In this document: positions 16,603-26,752 of the stretch, one piece after another
Numbering within the stretch: position 1 is the first letter of the stretch
Layout: each line of letters starts with the position of its first letter
The notes under the pieces: generated by a model
What the model was told of the DNA's origin: nothing
Database searches by the model: none
What the model saw: the letters and a program-made list of their open reading frames with translations, nothing else
Source of the DNA: DASTPP01 sp035762175
Lineage (GTDB): Bacteria; Myxococcota_A; Polyangia; Polyangiales; Polyangiaceae
NCBI GenBank assembly: GCA_035762175.1
Contig: DASTPP010000064.1
Span: 1 to 64,000 of the forward strand
Length of the DNA: 64,000 bases
Reading direction: 5' to 3'
Program-made: the position numbers and the translations under genes

Positions 16603-17267
16603 GCGCCGCCCGGCTGGCCCTTGCGGGCGAGCGGCAGCGAGCGCTCGCCCGCCGGGGCCCCGGCCGGGGCGCCGAGCGCCGGGGCCTCGCAGGCCTCGGC
16701 CGGGCCGGCGCCGCCCCCCACGTTCCACAGGACGCGCACGGCCCGGGGCAGCCGCTCGCAGTGCGGCTCGGCCATGACCGAGCAGTCGCCGCATGCGGCG
16801 GGGAAGTGCGGATCGTCGTGGCAGGCGCGGCAGCCGTCGAGCAGCGCCGCGGCGCGGGCGAAGTCGTCTTGCAGCCGCGTCAGCGTCGCGATCTTCTCGC
16901 GCATCGCCTGGATGTTCTGCTGCAAGATGGCGATGACCTCGCCGGCCGCCTCGGCCCCGCTCGGCGACCCGCTCTTGGCCGCGAGCATCGCCTTGATCTC
17001 GTCGAGCGAGAGGCCGGCGGCGCGCAGGTCGGTCACGAAGAGCAGCTTGTCGAGCTCGCTCTCGTGGAAGAGCCGGTGCCCGCCCTCGCTGCGCTCGGCC
17101 GGCTCGAGCACCCCCGTCTCTTCGTAGAAGCGCACGGTGCGCACCGTGCTGTTCGACAGCCGCGCCATGTCGCCCGTCGTCAAGAACCGGCGGCCGCGCT
17201 TCGGCCGCGCGGGGTGGGCCAGGTCAGACCCCGAGGGGGCCTCGCTCGCGGGGCGTTCGTCGGCCAA
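16599..17267 (-). CDS. MerR family transcriptional regulator with Cys/His-rich tail
   Basis: A 222-residue MerR-type regulator. The winged helix-turn-helix is at about 28-95 (TTGDMARLSNSTVRTVRFYEE, GHRLFHESELDKL), followed by a dimerisation helix with LSLDEIKAML and a coiled coil. After it comes a Cys/His-rich cluster (CRACHDDPHFPAACGDC, about 145-161, then HC), which could bind a metal or form disulphides and thereby sense it. The end is Ala/Gly-rich. The frame begins at TTG 17267; an in-frame ATG at residue 34 would cut into the DNA-binding domain. The gene overlaps the DUF2203 gene. MerR proteins usually bind a 19-20 bp spacer promoter; none was recognised. Confidence 0.87.
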   Translation of the reverse strand: MADERPASEAPSGSDLAHPARPKRGRRFLTTGDMARLSNSTVRTVRFYEETGVLEPAERSEGGHRLFHESELDKLLFVTDLRAAGLSLDEIKAMLAAKSGSPSGAEAAGEVIAILQQNIQAMREKIATLTRLQDDFARAAALLDGCRACHDDPHFPAACGDCSVMAEPHCERLPRAVRVLWNVGGGAGPAEACEAPALGAPAGAPAGERSLPLARKGQPGGA

Positions 17268-17484
17268 AGCGGGTCAAGCGTACGAACCGGCCCCGCGCAG
17301 TGTCAAGGCGCAGCGGCCCCGCCGCCGCCCGCGGCTCAGCACGAGCGAGCCCCGCGCGGGCGCGGGCGCCGGCCGGCAGCCTCGCCGCCCCTCGACCCCC
17401 GCAGGCCGCCGCCCCGCCGGGCCGCCGCCCCCGCCCCGGGCCACGGCGGAGCTCGCGCCCCCGTTCAGGCGGGCCCCGCGCCGC

Positions 17485-19128
<1,644 letters not shown>

Positions 19129-19132
19129 GCCG

Positions 19133-19160
19133 TTTCTAAGAATCTATCTTACTTTCTAAG
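19133..19160. promoter_or_regulatory. Probable RtcR binding sites (UAS)
   Basis: Two direct copies of TTTCTAAG (19133-19140 and 19153-19160) lie exactly 20 bp apart, about two helical turns, in an AT-rich island within GC-rich DNA. They are about 110-135 bp upstream of the sigma-54 promoter, the usual place for enhancer-binding protein sites, and just ahead of the rtcR start, so RtcR might also control itself. Confidence 0.6.
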
Positions 19161-19267
19161 CCTTTTACCAGCCGCCGCCGCTTCGTTTTCGCCCCCGCCG
19201 CCCGGGCCGCGCCGAAGGCGGCCCGAAACGCGGCCCCGCCCCGCGCGCGGGCGCGGGCGCGCCGCGC

Positions 19268-19282
19268 TGGCACGGCGCCTGC
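19268..19282 (+). promoter_or_regulatory. Sigma-54 promoter of rtcBA
   Basis: TGGCAC (19268-19273), five bases, then CTGC (19279-19282) matches the -24/-12 consensus TGGCAC-N5-TTGC with one mismatch. Transcription should start near 19293, leaving a short leader with GAGGGAG before ATG 19306. Confidence 0.85.
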
Positions 19283-19305
19283 GTAAGCTCCCCCCCGAGG
19301 GAGCC

Positions 19306-20535
19306 ATGGAAACGCGCACGTACGACGTCATTGCGAACGAGAAGGGTGCCCCGGTCAAGGCGTGGACGCGGGGGGTGCCGGTCGAGGCCGACGCGGTCGA
19401 GCAGCTCAAGCGGCTCGCGTCGCTGCCCTTCGTCCACCGCTGGGTCGCCGCCATGCCGGACGTGCACGCGGGCGTCGGGGCGACGGTGGGCAGCGTGGTG
19501 GCGACGGACCGCGCCATCATCCCCGCCGCGGTCGGCGTCGACATCGGCTGCGGAATGATGGCCCTCGAGACGACGCTGCGCGCCGAACAGTTGCCCGACG
19601 ACCTCGGCCCGCTGCGCGCGGCGATCGAGGCGGCGGTGCCGCACGGCCGCACCGACGACGGCGGCCCGAACGACCGCGGCGCCTGGCGCGACCCGCCCCC
19701 GGCCGTGGCCGCGGCGTGGGCCGCGCTCGCGCCCCGCTTCCAGAAGATCGTCGACAAGCACCCGCGCGTCGGCCGCTGCGCGACCGCCGAGCACCTCGGC
19801 ACGCTCGGCACCGGCAACCACTTCATCGAGGTCTGCCTCGACGAGCGCGGCCGCGTCTGGCTGATGCTGCACTCGGGCTCGCGCGGGCTCGGCAACCGCG
19901 TCGGCCGCCACTTCATCGAGCTCGCGAAAGCGGAGATGCGCCGCTACTTCATCAACCTGCCGGACGCCGACCTCGCCTACCTCGTCGAGGGCACGGCGCA
20001 CCTCGGCGACTACCTCGAGGCGCTCTCGTTCGCGCAAGACTTCGCGGCCGAGAGCCGCGCGCTCATGATGCGGGCGACGCTCGCGGCGCTGCGCGCGCTG
20101 CCGGGCCTGCCGCCCTTCGAGGCGGGGGCGCTCGCGGTCAACTGCCACCACAACTACGTCGCGAAGGAGCACCACTACGGCAAGGACGTCTACGTCACGC
20201 GCAAGGGCGCGGTGCGGGCGCGCGAGGGCGACCTCGGCGTCATTCCCGGCAGCATGGGGGCGCGCTCGTTCGTCGTGCGCGGCCGGGGCAACGCCGAGAG
20301 CTTTCATAGCTGCAGCCACGGCGCCGGCCGCGCGATGTCGCGCTCGGCCGCCCGCCGGGCCTTCACGGTCGAAGACCACGCGAAGGCCACGGCCGGCGTC
20401 GAGTGCCGCAAGGACGCGGACGTCATCGACGAGACGCCCATGGCGTACAAGTCGATCGACGACGTGATGCGGGCCCAGCAAGATCTCGTCGAGGTCGTGC
20501 ACACGCTGCGGCAGGTCGTCTGCGTCAAGGGCTGA
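19306..20535 (+). CDS. rtcB: RtcB RNA ligase
   Basis: RtcB joins RNA 2',3'-cyclic phosphate or 3'-phosphate ends to 5'-OH ends using GTP and manganese. The 409-residue sequence matches E. coli length. Metal and active-site motifs are intact: PDVHAGVG (51-58), C82 in VDIGCGM, HSGSRG, NCHHNYV and the guanylated histidine H338 in SHGAGRAMSR. The start is ATG 19306 after GAGGGAG; the open frame extends upstream through the rtcR intergenic region but is not coding there. It is followed by rtcA, with which it forms the sigma-54-controlled operon. Confidence 0.96.
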   Translation: METRTYDVIANEKGAPVKAWTRGVPVEADAVEQLKRLASLPFVHRWVAAMPDVHAGVGATVGSVVATDRAIIPAAVGVDIGCGMMALETTLRAEQLPDDLGPLRAAIEAAVPHGRTDDGGPNDRGAWRDPPPAVAAAWAALAPRFQKIVDKHPRVGRCATAEHLGTLGTGNHFIEVCLDERGRVWLMLHSGSRGLGNRVGRHFIELAKAEMRRYFINLPDADLAYLVEGTAHLGDYLEALSFAQDFAAESRALMMRATLAALRALPGLPPFEAGALAVNCHHNYVAKEHHYGKDVYVTRKGAVRAREGDLGVIPGSMGARSFVVRGRGNAESFHSCSHGAGRAMSRSAARRAFTVEDHAKATAGVECRKDADVIDETPMAYKSIDDVMRAQQDLVEVVHTLRQVVCVKG

Positions 20536-20696
20536 CCGACGCGCCCGCCGGCCCGGGGCGCCCGGGCGCCGCCGGGGGGCGGGGAGGCCGGGCGCCCCGG
20601 GCGCGGGCGGCCGGGGGGTTTGCACGGGGGGGGAGGGCCCCGGGGGCGTTCGGGCCGAAGGTCGGGCGCCTCCGGGGCGTAGAATGGGAGGACGTC

Positions 20697-21713
20697 ATGC
20701 TTACCATCGACGCTTCGGTCGGCGAGGGCGGGGGCCAGATCTTGCGCACCGCCCTCGGCCTCTCGCTGCTCACGGGCGAGCCCGTGCGCCTCTCGCGCAT
20801 CCGCGCGCGCCGCCAGCGCCCGGGGCTGATGCGCCAGCACCTGACCGCGCTCCGGGCCGCCGCCCGGCTCGGGCGCGCCGAGGTCACGGGCGACGCGCTC
20901 GGCTCGACCGAGGTGTCCTTCGCGCCGAAGGGGCTCGAGCCCGGCGAGCACCACTTCGCCGTCGGCACCGCCGGCAGCACCTGCCTCGTCTTGCAGACCG
21001 TGCTGCCCGCCCTCCTGTGCGCCGCTCGGCCCTCGACGCTCGTGCTCGAGGGCGGCACGCACAACCCGCTCGCGCCCTGCTACGACTTCCTCGAGCGCGC
21101 CTTCGCCCCCCTCGTCGGCCGCATGGGGCCGCGCCTCTCGCTCTCGCTCGAGCGGGCGGGCTTCTACCCGGCGGGCGGCGGCCTGATGCGCGTCGAGGTG
21201 CTGCCCGCGCCCCGGCTCGAGCCGCTTGTGCTGCTCGAGCGCGGCGCCCGGATCTCGCGCTCGGTCACCGCGATCGTGGCGGGGCTGCCGGTCGAGGTCG
21301 CCAAGCGCGAGCTCGCCCGCGCGCGCGAGCTGCTCACCTGGGACGACGCGACCTTCCGGCCGCGCGTGCAGCCGCGCGCCGTCGGCCCCGGCAACGCGCT
21401 GCTCGTCGAGATCGAGAGCGAGCACGTGACCGAGGTCTTCACCGCCGTCGGCGAGCGGGGGCTGCCGGCCGAGGTCGTCGCCGAGCGGGCCGCGGCCGAG
21501 GCGCTCGCCTACGAGGCGAGCGGGGTGCCGGTCGGCGAGCACCTGGCCGACCAGCTCTTGATCCCGCTCGCCTTGGCCCGCGGGGGCGCGTTCCGCACGC
21601 TCGCGCCCTCGTCGCACACGACCACGCAGGCCGAGCTGGTGACGCGGCTGACGGGCGTGCCAATTCGTCTGATTGACGAAGGCACCGGGGCCTTCCGCGT
21701 CGAGGCGGGCTGA
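20697..21713 (+). CDS. rtcA: RtcA RNA 3'-terminal phosphate cyclase
   Basis: RtcA uses ATP to convert RNA 3'-phosphates to 2',3'-cyclic phosphates. The 338-residue protein has GEGGGQILRTAL near the N-terminus (about 9-20), RPGLMRQHLTALRAAARL, the GGTHNPLAPCYDFLE block and the adenylated histidine in PSSHTTTQAEL (about H307). The start ATG 20697 has GGGAGGA just upstream. The 161-bp gap after rtcB is very GC-rich with no recognisable promoter, so co-transcription from the sigma-54 promoter is likely. It converges with the JmjC genes. Confidence 0.95.
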   Translation: MLTIDASVGEGGGQILRTALGLSLLTGEPVRLSRIRARRQRPGLMRQHLTALRAAARLGRAEVTGDALGSTEVSFAPKGLEPGEHHFAVGTAGSTCLVLQTVLPALLCAARPSTLVLEGGTHNPLAPCYDFLERAFAPLVGRMGPRLSLSLERAGFYPAGGGLMRVEVLPAPRLEPLVLLERGARISRSVTAIVAGLPVEVAKRELARARELLTWDDATFRPRVQPRAVGPGNALLVEIESEHVTEVFTAVGERGLPAEVVAERAAAEALAYEASGVPVGEHLADQLLIPLALARGGAFRTLAPSSHTTTQAELVTRLTGVPIRLIDEGTGAFRVEAG

Positions 21714-21732
21714 CGGGGGGCCCGGAGGGGGG

Positions 21733-22929
21733 CTACGAGGCGGGGCGCAAGAAGCCGACCTCGAGCAGCAGCGAAAGGAGCGCGAGCGCCTCGCCCACCT
21801 CGAGCCCCGGCACGCGCGCCGCGATCGCGCGCGCGCTGAGCGGAGGCGGGCTCGGGCCGACGAAGAGCTCGCAGGCGCGCAGGTACGACGCCGACATCTC
21901 GACCGTCGCACGCCGCTCGGGTCCGCCCTGCTCGACGACCGCGAAGGTGACGCGGCCCGCGTCGGCCCCGCTCGGCCGCGCCTCGACGAGGAAGCTGGCG
22001 GCGGCCCGGCGGGTGAATTGATCGTCGGGGCCGGGGGCGCCCTCGCGGGGACGCGGCGTCGGCAGCACGTCGTCGGGCGCGAGGTCGGCGGCGTGGGCGA
22101 CGAGCGTGCCGAGCAGCGAGGCGAGGACGGCCTCGGCGTCGGGGCGGCGCGAGGCGTCCCAGATCGCCGAGGCGTCGGCGCGAAAGGCCGGGTCGCGCAC
22201 GAGCTTCGCGCGCAGCGCCGGGAGCACGGCGTCGGCCCAGGGCAGGATGGCCTGCGAGACGTGCAGCGAGACCGACTCGCGGTCGGACTCGGTCTCGTGC
22301 CAGAAGCCGCGCGGCATGTAGAGCATGGCGCCCGGCTCGAGCACGAACTCTTCGGCGTCGTCGGGCATGCGCTCGGGCATCGGGCCCCGGGCGTAGAGCC
22401 GCAGCTCGCGCGCCATCACCCGGTCGTTCACGGCCCAGCCGGAGTTCGGGTCGGGGGCGTGGCGGTTGGGGGCGATGCGCCAGCGCTTGCGGCCGGTGAT
22501 CTGGACAGTGATGAGGTTGGCGGCGTCGAAGTGCGCGCGGCTCTTCGCGCCGGGGTGGTTGCAAAAGACGTCGCAGACGACGTTGGCGGGCGGCAGGCGC
22601 CAGAGACGCGCGACCGCGTCGCGCACGGGGTCGACCTCGGCCATGGCCTTGGCGTAGAACGTCATGCCGGCCCGGTAGAGCTTGCGCGCGACGTCGGGCG
22701 AGACTTCGGCGGCCGTCAAGACGCCGTCCCGCGTCTCGAACCAGGCGCACACGTCGCGCGTGCGGCCGGCCAAGATGTCGAGCGCCTCCCACTTGCGCAG
22801 CGCCGTCAGGGCCGCGAGCCGCCTCGCGTCGGGCCCGCGGAAGAACGTTCGCTTTCCGCGGTACGCCTCGAGCAGGGCCCGGACGTCGGGCGGCGCGAGC
22901 CAGGCTTCGGAGAACTCGTCGGGGCTCAT
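21733..22929 (-). CDS. JmjC/cupin-like 2-oxoglutarate oxygenase, copy 1
   Basis: A 398-residue member of the JmjC/cupin_8 superfamily. The iron ligands fit: H133 and D135 in RAHFD, distal H211 in GFWHETES. The RxTG-type basic residues GRKRWRIAPNRHAP follow, where 2-oxoglutarate binding residues are expected. The C-terminal third is helical with winged-helix character, as in ROXA ribosomal oxygenases, which hydroxylate ribosomal proteins; a similar substrate is inference. It shares strong identity along its whole length with the next gene (VQITGRKRWRIAPNRHAPDP, VEMSASYLRAC), so the two arose by tandem duplication. Only 10 bp separate them. Confidence 0.85.
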   Translation of the reverse strand: MSPDEFSEAWLAPPDVRALLEAYRGKRTFFRGPDARRLAALTALRKWEALDILAGRTRDVCAWFETRDGVLTAAEVSPDVARKLYRAGMTFYAKAMAEVDPVRDAVARLWRLPPANVVCDVFCNHPGAKSRAHFDAANLITVQITGRKRWRIAPNRHAPDPNSGWAVNDRVMARELRLYARGPMPERMPDDAEEFVLEPGAMLYMPRGFWHETESDRESVSLHVSQAILPWADAVLPALRAKLVRDPAFRADASAIWDASRRPDAEAVLASLLGTLVAHAADLAPDDVLPTPRPREGAPGPDDQFTRRAAASFLVEARPSGADAGRVTFAVVEQGGPERRATVEMSASYLRACELFVGPSPPPLSARAIAARVPGLEVGEALALLSLLLEVGFLRPAS

Positions 22930-22939
22930 CGTGGGGCGT

Positions 22940-24133
22940 TCAGGCCGTCCGCAAGAAGCCGACGTCGAGCAGCAGCGAGAGGAGCGCGAGCGCTTCGTCG
23001 ACCTCGAGCCCCGGCACGCGCGCCGCGAGGTCGTGCGCGCTCAGCGCCGGCGGCGTGGGCCCGGCGAAGAGGCGGCAGGCGCGCAGGTACGACGCCGACA
23101 TCTCGACCGTCGTGCGCCGCTCGTTGCCCTGCTCGACGGCGGAGAACGTGACCATGCGCGCGCCCCCTTCGTCCCCGCCGGGCTCGACGAGCAGGCCGGT
23201 GAGCGCGCGCCGGGCGAAGCGCTCGGAGGGCCCGGGGGCGCCGTCGCGGGGCCGCGGCGTCGGCAGCACGTCGTCGGGGGCGAGGTCCCGGGCGGCGCGG
23301 CCGAGCGCGTCGAGCAGGCCGGCGAGCGTCGCCTCGTCGGCGCGGCGCCGCGACGGGTCCCACAGGGTGAAGGCGCTCGCGCGGAAGGCCGGGTCGCGCA
23401 GGAGCTTCGCGCGCAGGGCGACGAGCACGGCGTCGGCCCAGGGCACCGGGATGTGGTGGACGTGGAGCGAGATCGAGGGCTCGTCCGACTCGGTCTCGTG
23501 CCAGTAGCCGCGCGGCACGTAGAGCACGGCGCCCGGCTCGAGCAGGTAGTCTTCGGCCTCGCCCTCGGGCATCCGGTCGGGCAGCGGGCCCTCGGCGTAG
23601 AGGCGCAGCTCGGGGCGCATGGCGCGGTCGAGCGTGGCCCAGGCGAGCGTCGGGTCGGGGGCGTGGCGGTTGGGGGCGATGCGCCAGCGCTTGCGGCCCG
23701 TGATCTGCACCGTGAGGGTGTCGACGGGGTCGAAGTGCGCGCGCGTCCGGGCGCCGGGCTGGTTGCAGAAGAGGTTGCACTGCAGGTTGCCTTCCGGCAA
23801 GGCGAGCTCGCGCGCGATCGCCTTGCGCATGGGCGCGAGCTCGGGCGGCTCTTTGACGTAAATCGTCGTGCCGCCTTGGTAGAGCTTGGCCCCGGCGCCG
23901 GGCGCGATCTCGGCGGTCATGTGCCGGCCGTCGGTGGCCATGAACCAGGCGAGGACGTCGCCCCGCTGCGACGTAATGATGTCGAGCGGGTCCCACTTGC
24001 GCAGGGCGGCGAGGGCGCCGAGCCGCGCCGGGCCGCCCTCGCGGTAGAGCGAGCGCCGGGCGAAGAATTCGTCACGGAAGGCCGCGACGCCGAGGGGCGC
24101 GAGCCAGGTTTCGAGGTAGCCCGTCGGGCTCAT
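22940..24133 (-). CDS. JmjC/cupin-like 2-oxoglutarate oxygenase, copy 2
   Basis: A 397-residue paralogue of the downstream gene with the same order of motifs: H133 and D135 in RAHFD, H212 in GYWHETES, GRKRW after the HxD strand and a helical C-terminal domain. Both copies keep every iron ligand, so both are probably active. Differences cluster in the N-terminal 100 residues and around 250-330, which may reflect different substrates. It is the first gene of the pair on the minus strand and follows the prolyl oligopeptidase gene by 27 bp, so the three genes may form one transcript. Confidence 0.85.
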   Translation of the reverse strand: MSPTGYLETWLAPLGVAAFRDEFFARRSLYREGGPARLGALAALRKWDPLDIITSQRGDVLAWFMATDGRHMTAEIAPGAGAKLYQGGTTIYVKEPPELAPMRKAIARELALPEGNLQCNLFCNQPGARTRAHFDPVDTLTVQITGRKRWRIAPNRHAPDPTLAWATLDRAMRPELRLYAEGPLPDRMPEGEAEDYLLEPGAVLYVPRGYWHETESDEPSISLHVHHIPVPWADAVLVALRAKLLRDPAFRASAFTLWDPSRRRADEATLAGLLDALGRAARDLAPDDVLPTPRPRDGAPGPSERFARRALTGLLVEPGGDEGGARMVTFSAVEQGNERRTTVEMSASYLRACRLFAGPTPPALSAHDLAARVPGLEVDEALALLSLLLDVGFLRTA

Positions 24134-24160
24134 GCGCTTGTCTCCGGGGCGTGGTGGGGG

Positions 24161-26359
24161 CTAGGGGCGCCCCGGCGCGGGCGCCGGCGGCCGGCCCAGG
24201 TGCCAGAGCAGGAACGAGTACGCGTCGGCCATGAGCTCGGCCTGCTGGTCGCGCGTGGCGGCCGCGCCGCCGTGGCCGCCCTCGAACTCGACGCGCAAGA
24301 GCACGGGCTTGCCGCTCGCGGTCGCGGCTTGCAGGGCGGCGGCCATCTTGGCGGGGCTCCAGGCGGGCTGGCGGGGGTCGTTGGCGCCGGTCGCGAGCAG
24401 CACGGCCGGGTAGCGGACGCCGGGCGCGACGTGGTGGTAGGCGTCGACTTCGTAGAGCCCCCGGAAGCCCTCGGGCGTGTCGACCGAGCCGAACTCTTCG
24501 GCGTTGGGGGGACCGCCCGGCCAGCGCTCGATGCGCAGCATGTTGAGGGCGCCGACGTCGATGAAGGCGGCGCCGAAGAGCTCGGGGCGGCGGGTGATGG
24601 CGCCGCCGGCGAGGATGCCCCCGGCGCTGCGGCCGTAGGCGGCCAGGCGCGCGGGCGAGGTGACGCGGGCGCGCACGAGCTCTTCGGCGCAGGCGAGGTA
24701 GTCTTCGACCGCGCGCACCTTGCGCTCGCGCAGGGCGGCGCGGTGCCAGGGCCGGCCGAACTCGCCCCCGCCGCGCACGTGCGCGACGGCGATGACGCCG
24801 CCGGCGTCGAACCAGGCGCGGCGCATGGGGCGGAAGTTGGGCGTCAGCGGGATGCCATACGCCCCGTAGCCCCAGAGCCAGGTCGGGTTCCGCCCGTCGA
24901 AGGCCGTGCCCCTGCGGGCGAGCACCGTGAGGGGCACGGCGGTGCCGTCGGCGCTCTTGGCCGAGAGGTGGCGCGCCTCGACGTCGTCGAAGCGCACCGG
25001 GCTCGGCGGCACGAGCCCGAGGTCTTCGCAGCGGCCGGTCGCCGCCGAACAGCGCAGCCAGCGCGGCTCGCGCGTCCAGGTCTCGAGGCGCAGCACGCAG
25101 CCGGGCGTCGAGGGGTCGGCGGCGAGGGCCGAGACGGCGCCCTCGGCCGGCAGGGCGATCTCGGAGGGCGGGCCGCCGCCCGGGCCGAGCGCGTAGAGGC
25201 GCGACGAGGCGCCGTCGAGCGCGCTCACGTAGAGCGCGTCGGCGCCGAGGCGCACCTCCTTGAGGACCGCGCGGCCCTCGGGCAGGATCGTGGCGACGTC
25301 GGCGACCTCGCCCCCGGCGCCGAGCGCGTAGCGCACGAGCTTGTAGCGCGGCGCCCCCTCGGCCGTCAGGGCGAAGACCTCGCGGCCGCGCAGCACGACC
25401 TCGATGAGCCCCGCGGACTTGGGGGCGATCACCCGCCAGGGCTTGGCCGGGTCGCCGAGGTCGTCGCGCCGCTTGACGGACACGACGACCGGGTCGAGCA
25501 GGCCGAGGTCGGCGAGGCCGAGCGCGAAGGGGCTCTCGGCGTGCAAGGCGAGGCGCGGCAGGTCGTACTTGGCGACGAAGGGCGAGCCCGGCAGGCCGTA
25601 CCCGAAGACGGGCGGGTCGGCGCCGCCGGCGTCCAGGCGGCGGGCGTAGACGCGCATCTCGATGAGCTTGCGTTCGGCGGGGCCGCCGCTCTCGTAGCCG
25701 GGCTGCTCGGTCTCTTGGCTGTAGAAGAAGGCGTCTCCCTCGGGCGCCCACGTGACGAACGCGGCGCGGGCGTGGGGCACCGGCGGGCCGAGCGGCCGGC
25801 CGCTCGCGGCGTCGACGACGAAGAGCGTGCTGTCTTCGCCGCCGCCCTCGGACGCGCCGTAGGCGAGCGAGCGGCCGTCGGGCGAGGGGGTGAAGTAATC
25901 GACGGCCGAGAAGGCCGAAGCCTCGATGTCGACGGCGCTACGCTCGGCGCCGCCCGGGGGCCGGTGCCGGACGCGGAACTTCTGCCGCCCGGGCGGCCGC
26001 TCGGAGAAGAAGAGGCCGCCGCCCGCGACGAGCGCCTGCTCGACCCGCGTCGTCTCGGCGTCGAGCTCGTGCAGCCGGGCGAGCATGGCCGCGCGCCCCG
26101 GCGTGCGGTCGAGCGCCCGGCGCGCGTAGTCGTTCTGCGCGCGCAGCCAGCCGACGACCTCCGGCGCCGAGGTCTCTTCGAGCCAGCGGTAGGGGTCGAC
26201 GACGCGGCGGCCGAAATGTACGTCGGTCACCGGCCGGGCCGGCGTGGGCGGGGGGCGCTCGGGTCGCGGGGGCGTCACGGGTCGCGGGGCGCAAGCGAGG
26301 GCAAAGCCCGGAAGCGCCGCCGCAGCGAGGGAGCGGAGGCGGCGTCGCAAGGTCGGCAT
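24161..26359 (-). CDS. Prolyl oligopeptidase family (S9A) lipoprotein
   Basis: A 732-residue serine peptidase. The signal peptide ends in a lipobox (GFALAC, Cys 23), so the enzyme should be lipid-anchored in the envelope. After a Pro-rich spacer comes VDPYRWLEE (about 54-62), the N-terminal S9 motif, then a beta-propeller with repeated strands (about 85-430) and a catalytic alpha/beta-hydrolase domain. The nucleophile is in GRSAGGILAGG (about 578), Asp in GANDPRQPAWSPAKM and His in EGGHGG. Family members cut short proline-containing peptides. It probably leads the transcript containing the two JmjC genes. Confidence 0.92.
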   Translation of the reverse strand: MPTLRRRLRSLAAAALPGFALACAPRPVTPPRPERPPPTPARPVTDVHFGRRVVDPYRWLEETSAPEVVGWLRAQNDYARRALDRTPGRAAMLARLHELDAETTRVEQALVAGGGLFFSERPPGRQKFRVRHRPPGGAERSAVDIEASAFSAVDYFTPSPDGRSLAYGASEGGGEDSTLFVVDAASGRPLGPPVPHARAAFVTWAPEGDAFFYSQETEQPGYESGGPAERKLIEMRVYARRLDAGGADPPVFGYGLPGSPFVAKYDLPRLALHAESPFALGLADLGLLDPVVVSVKRRDDLGDPAKPWRVIAPKSAGLIEVVLRGREVFALTAEGAPRYKLVRYALGAGGEVADVATILPEGRAVLKEVRLGADALYVSALDGASSRLYALGPGGGPPSEIALPAEGAVSALAADPSTPGCVLRLETWTREPRWLRCSAATGRCEDLGLVPPSPVRFDDVEARHLSAKSADGTAVPLTVLARRGTAFDGRNPTWLWGYGAYGIPLTPNFRPMRRAWFDAGGVIAVAHVRGGGEFGRPWHRAALRERKVRAVEDYLACAEELVRARVTSPARLAAYGRSAGGILAGGAITRRPELFGAAFIDVGALNMLRIERWPGGPPNAEEFGSVDTPEGFRGLYEVDAYHHVAPGVRYPAVLLATGANDPRQPAWSPAKMAAALQAATASGKPVLLRVEFEGGHGGAAATRDQQAELMADAYSFLLWHLGRPPAPAPGRP

Positions 26360-26439
26360 GGGCGCGGGTCGGCGGGGCCCCCAGGCGAGGGGGCGCGGCG
26401 GGGGCGCGCGAAGTCTCCCGGCGCCGGCGCGGCGGGCCC

Positions 26440-26712
26440 CTAGGTTACGTCGCCGCCGCCGATGATCCGGATGATGGCCCGGACGTGCTCGCTGACGACG
26501 CTGATCTTGTCGGCGCTCGCCGACACCTTCTTGCCGTCGTCGGACTCGTCGATCTCGGCCTTCACCTCGACCTGGACCACGATGCGAAGCTTCTTCTCTT
26601 CGACCTTGCCCTCGCGCCCCACCACCTCGCCGCGCGCATCGTCGCGCGCCAGCGCCCCCGCCTCGGTCTCGCCCGCCGGCGTCTCGTCCGGGGATTGCTT
26701 TTCGACACTCAT
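26440..26712 (-). CDS. Small acidic hypothetical protein
   Basis: A 90-residue protein with no signal or membrane segment. The first 35 residues are acidic and low-complexity; the rest alternates strands and charges (KKLRIVVQVEVKAEIDES, SVVSEHVRAIIRIIGG). I do not recognise a family. ATG 26712 has GGAGAA just upstream, and the third positions are G/C-rich as in real genes. It lies 40 bp after the kinase/TPR gene on the same strand, so the two are probably co-transcribed and the small protein may be a regulator or substrate. Confidence 0.65.
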   Translation of the reverse strand: MSVEKQSPDETPAGETEAGALARDDARGEVVGREGKVEEKKLRIVVQVEVKAEIDESDDGKKVSASADKISVVSEHVRAIIRIIGGGDVT

Positions 26713-26752
26713 GATTCGTTCTCCGTTCGGTATACTGCGTGAAGGCCCCGCC

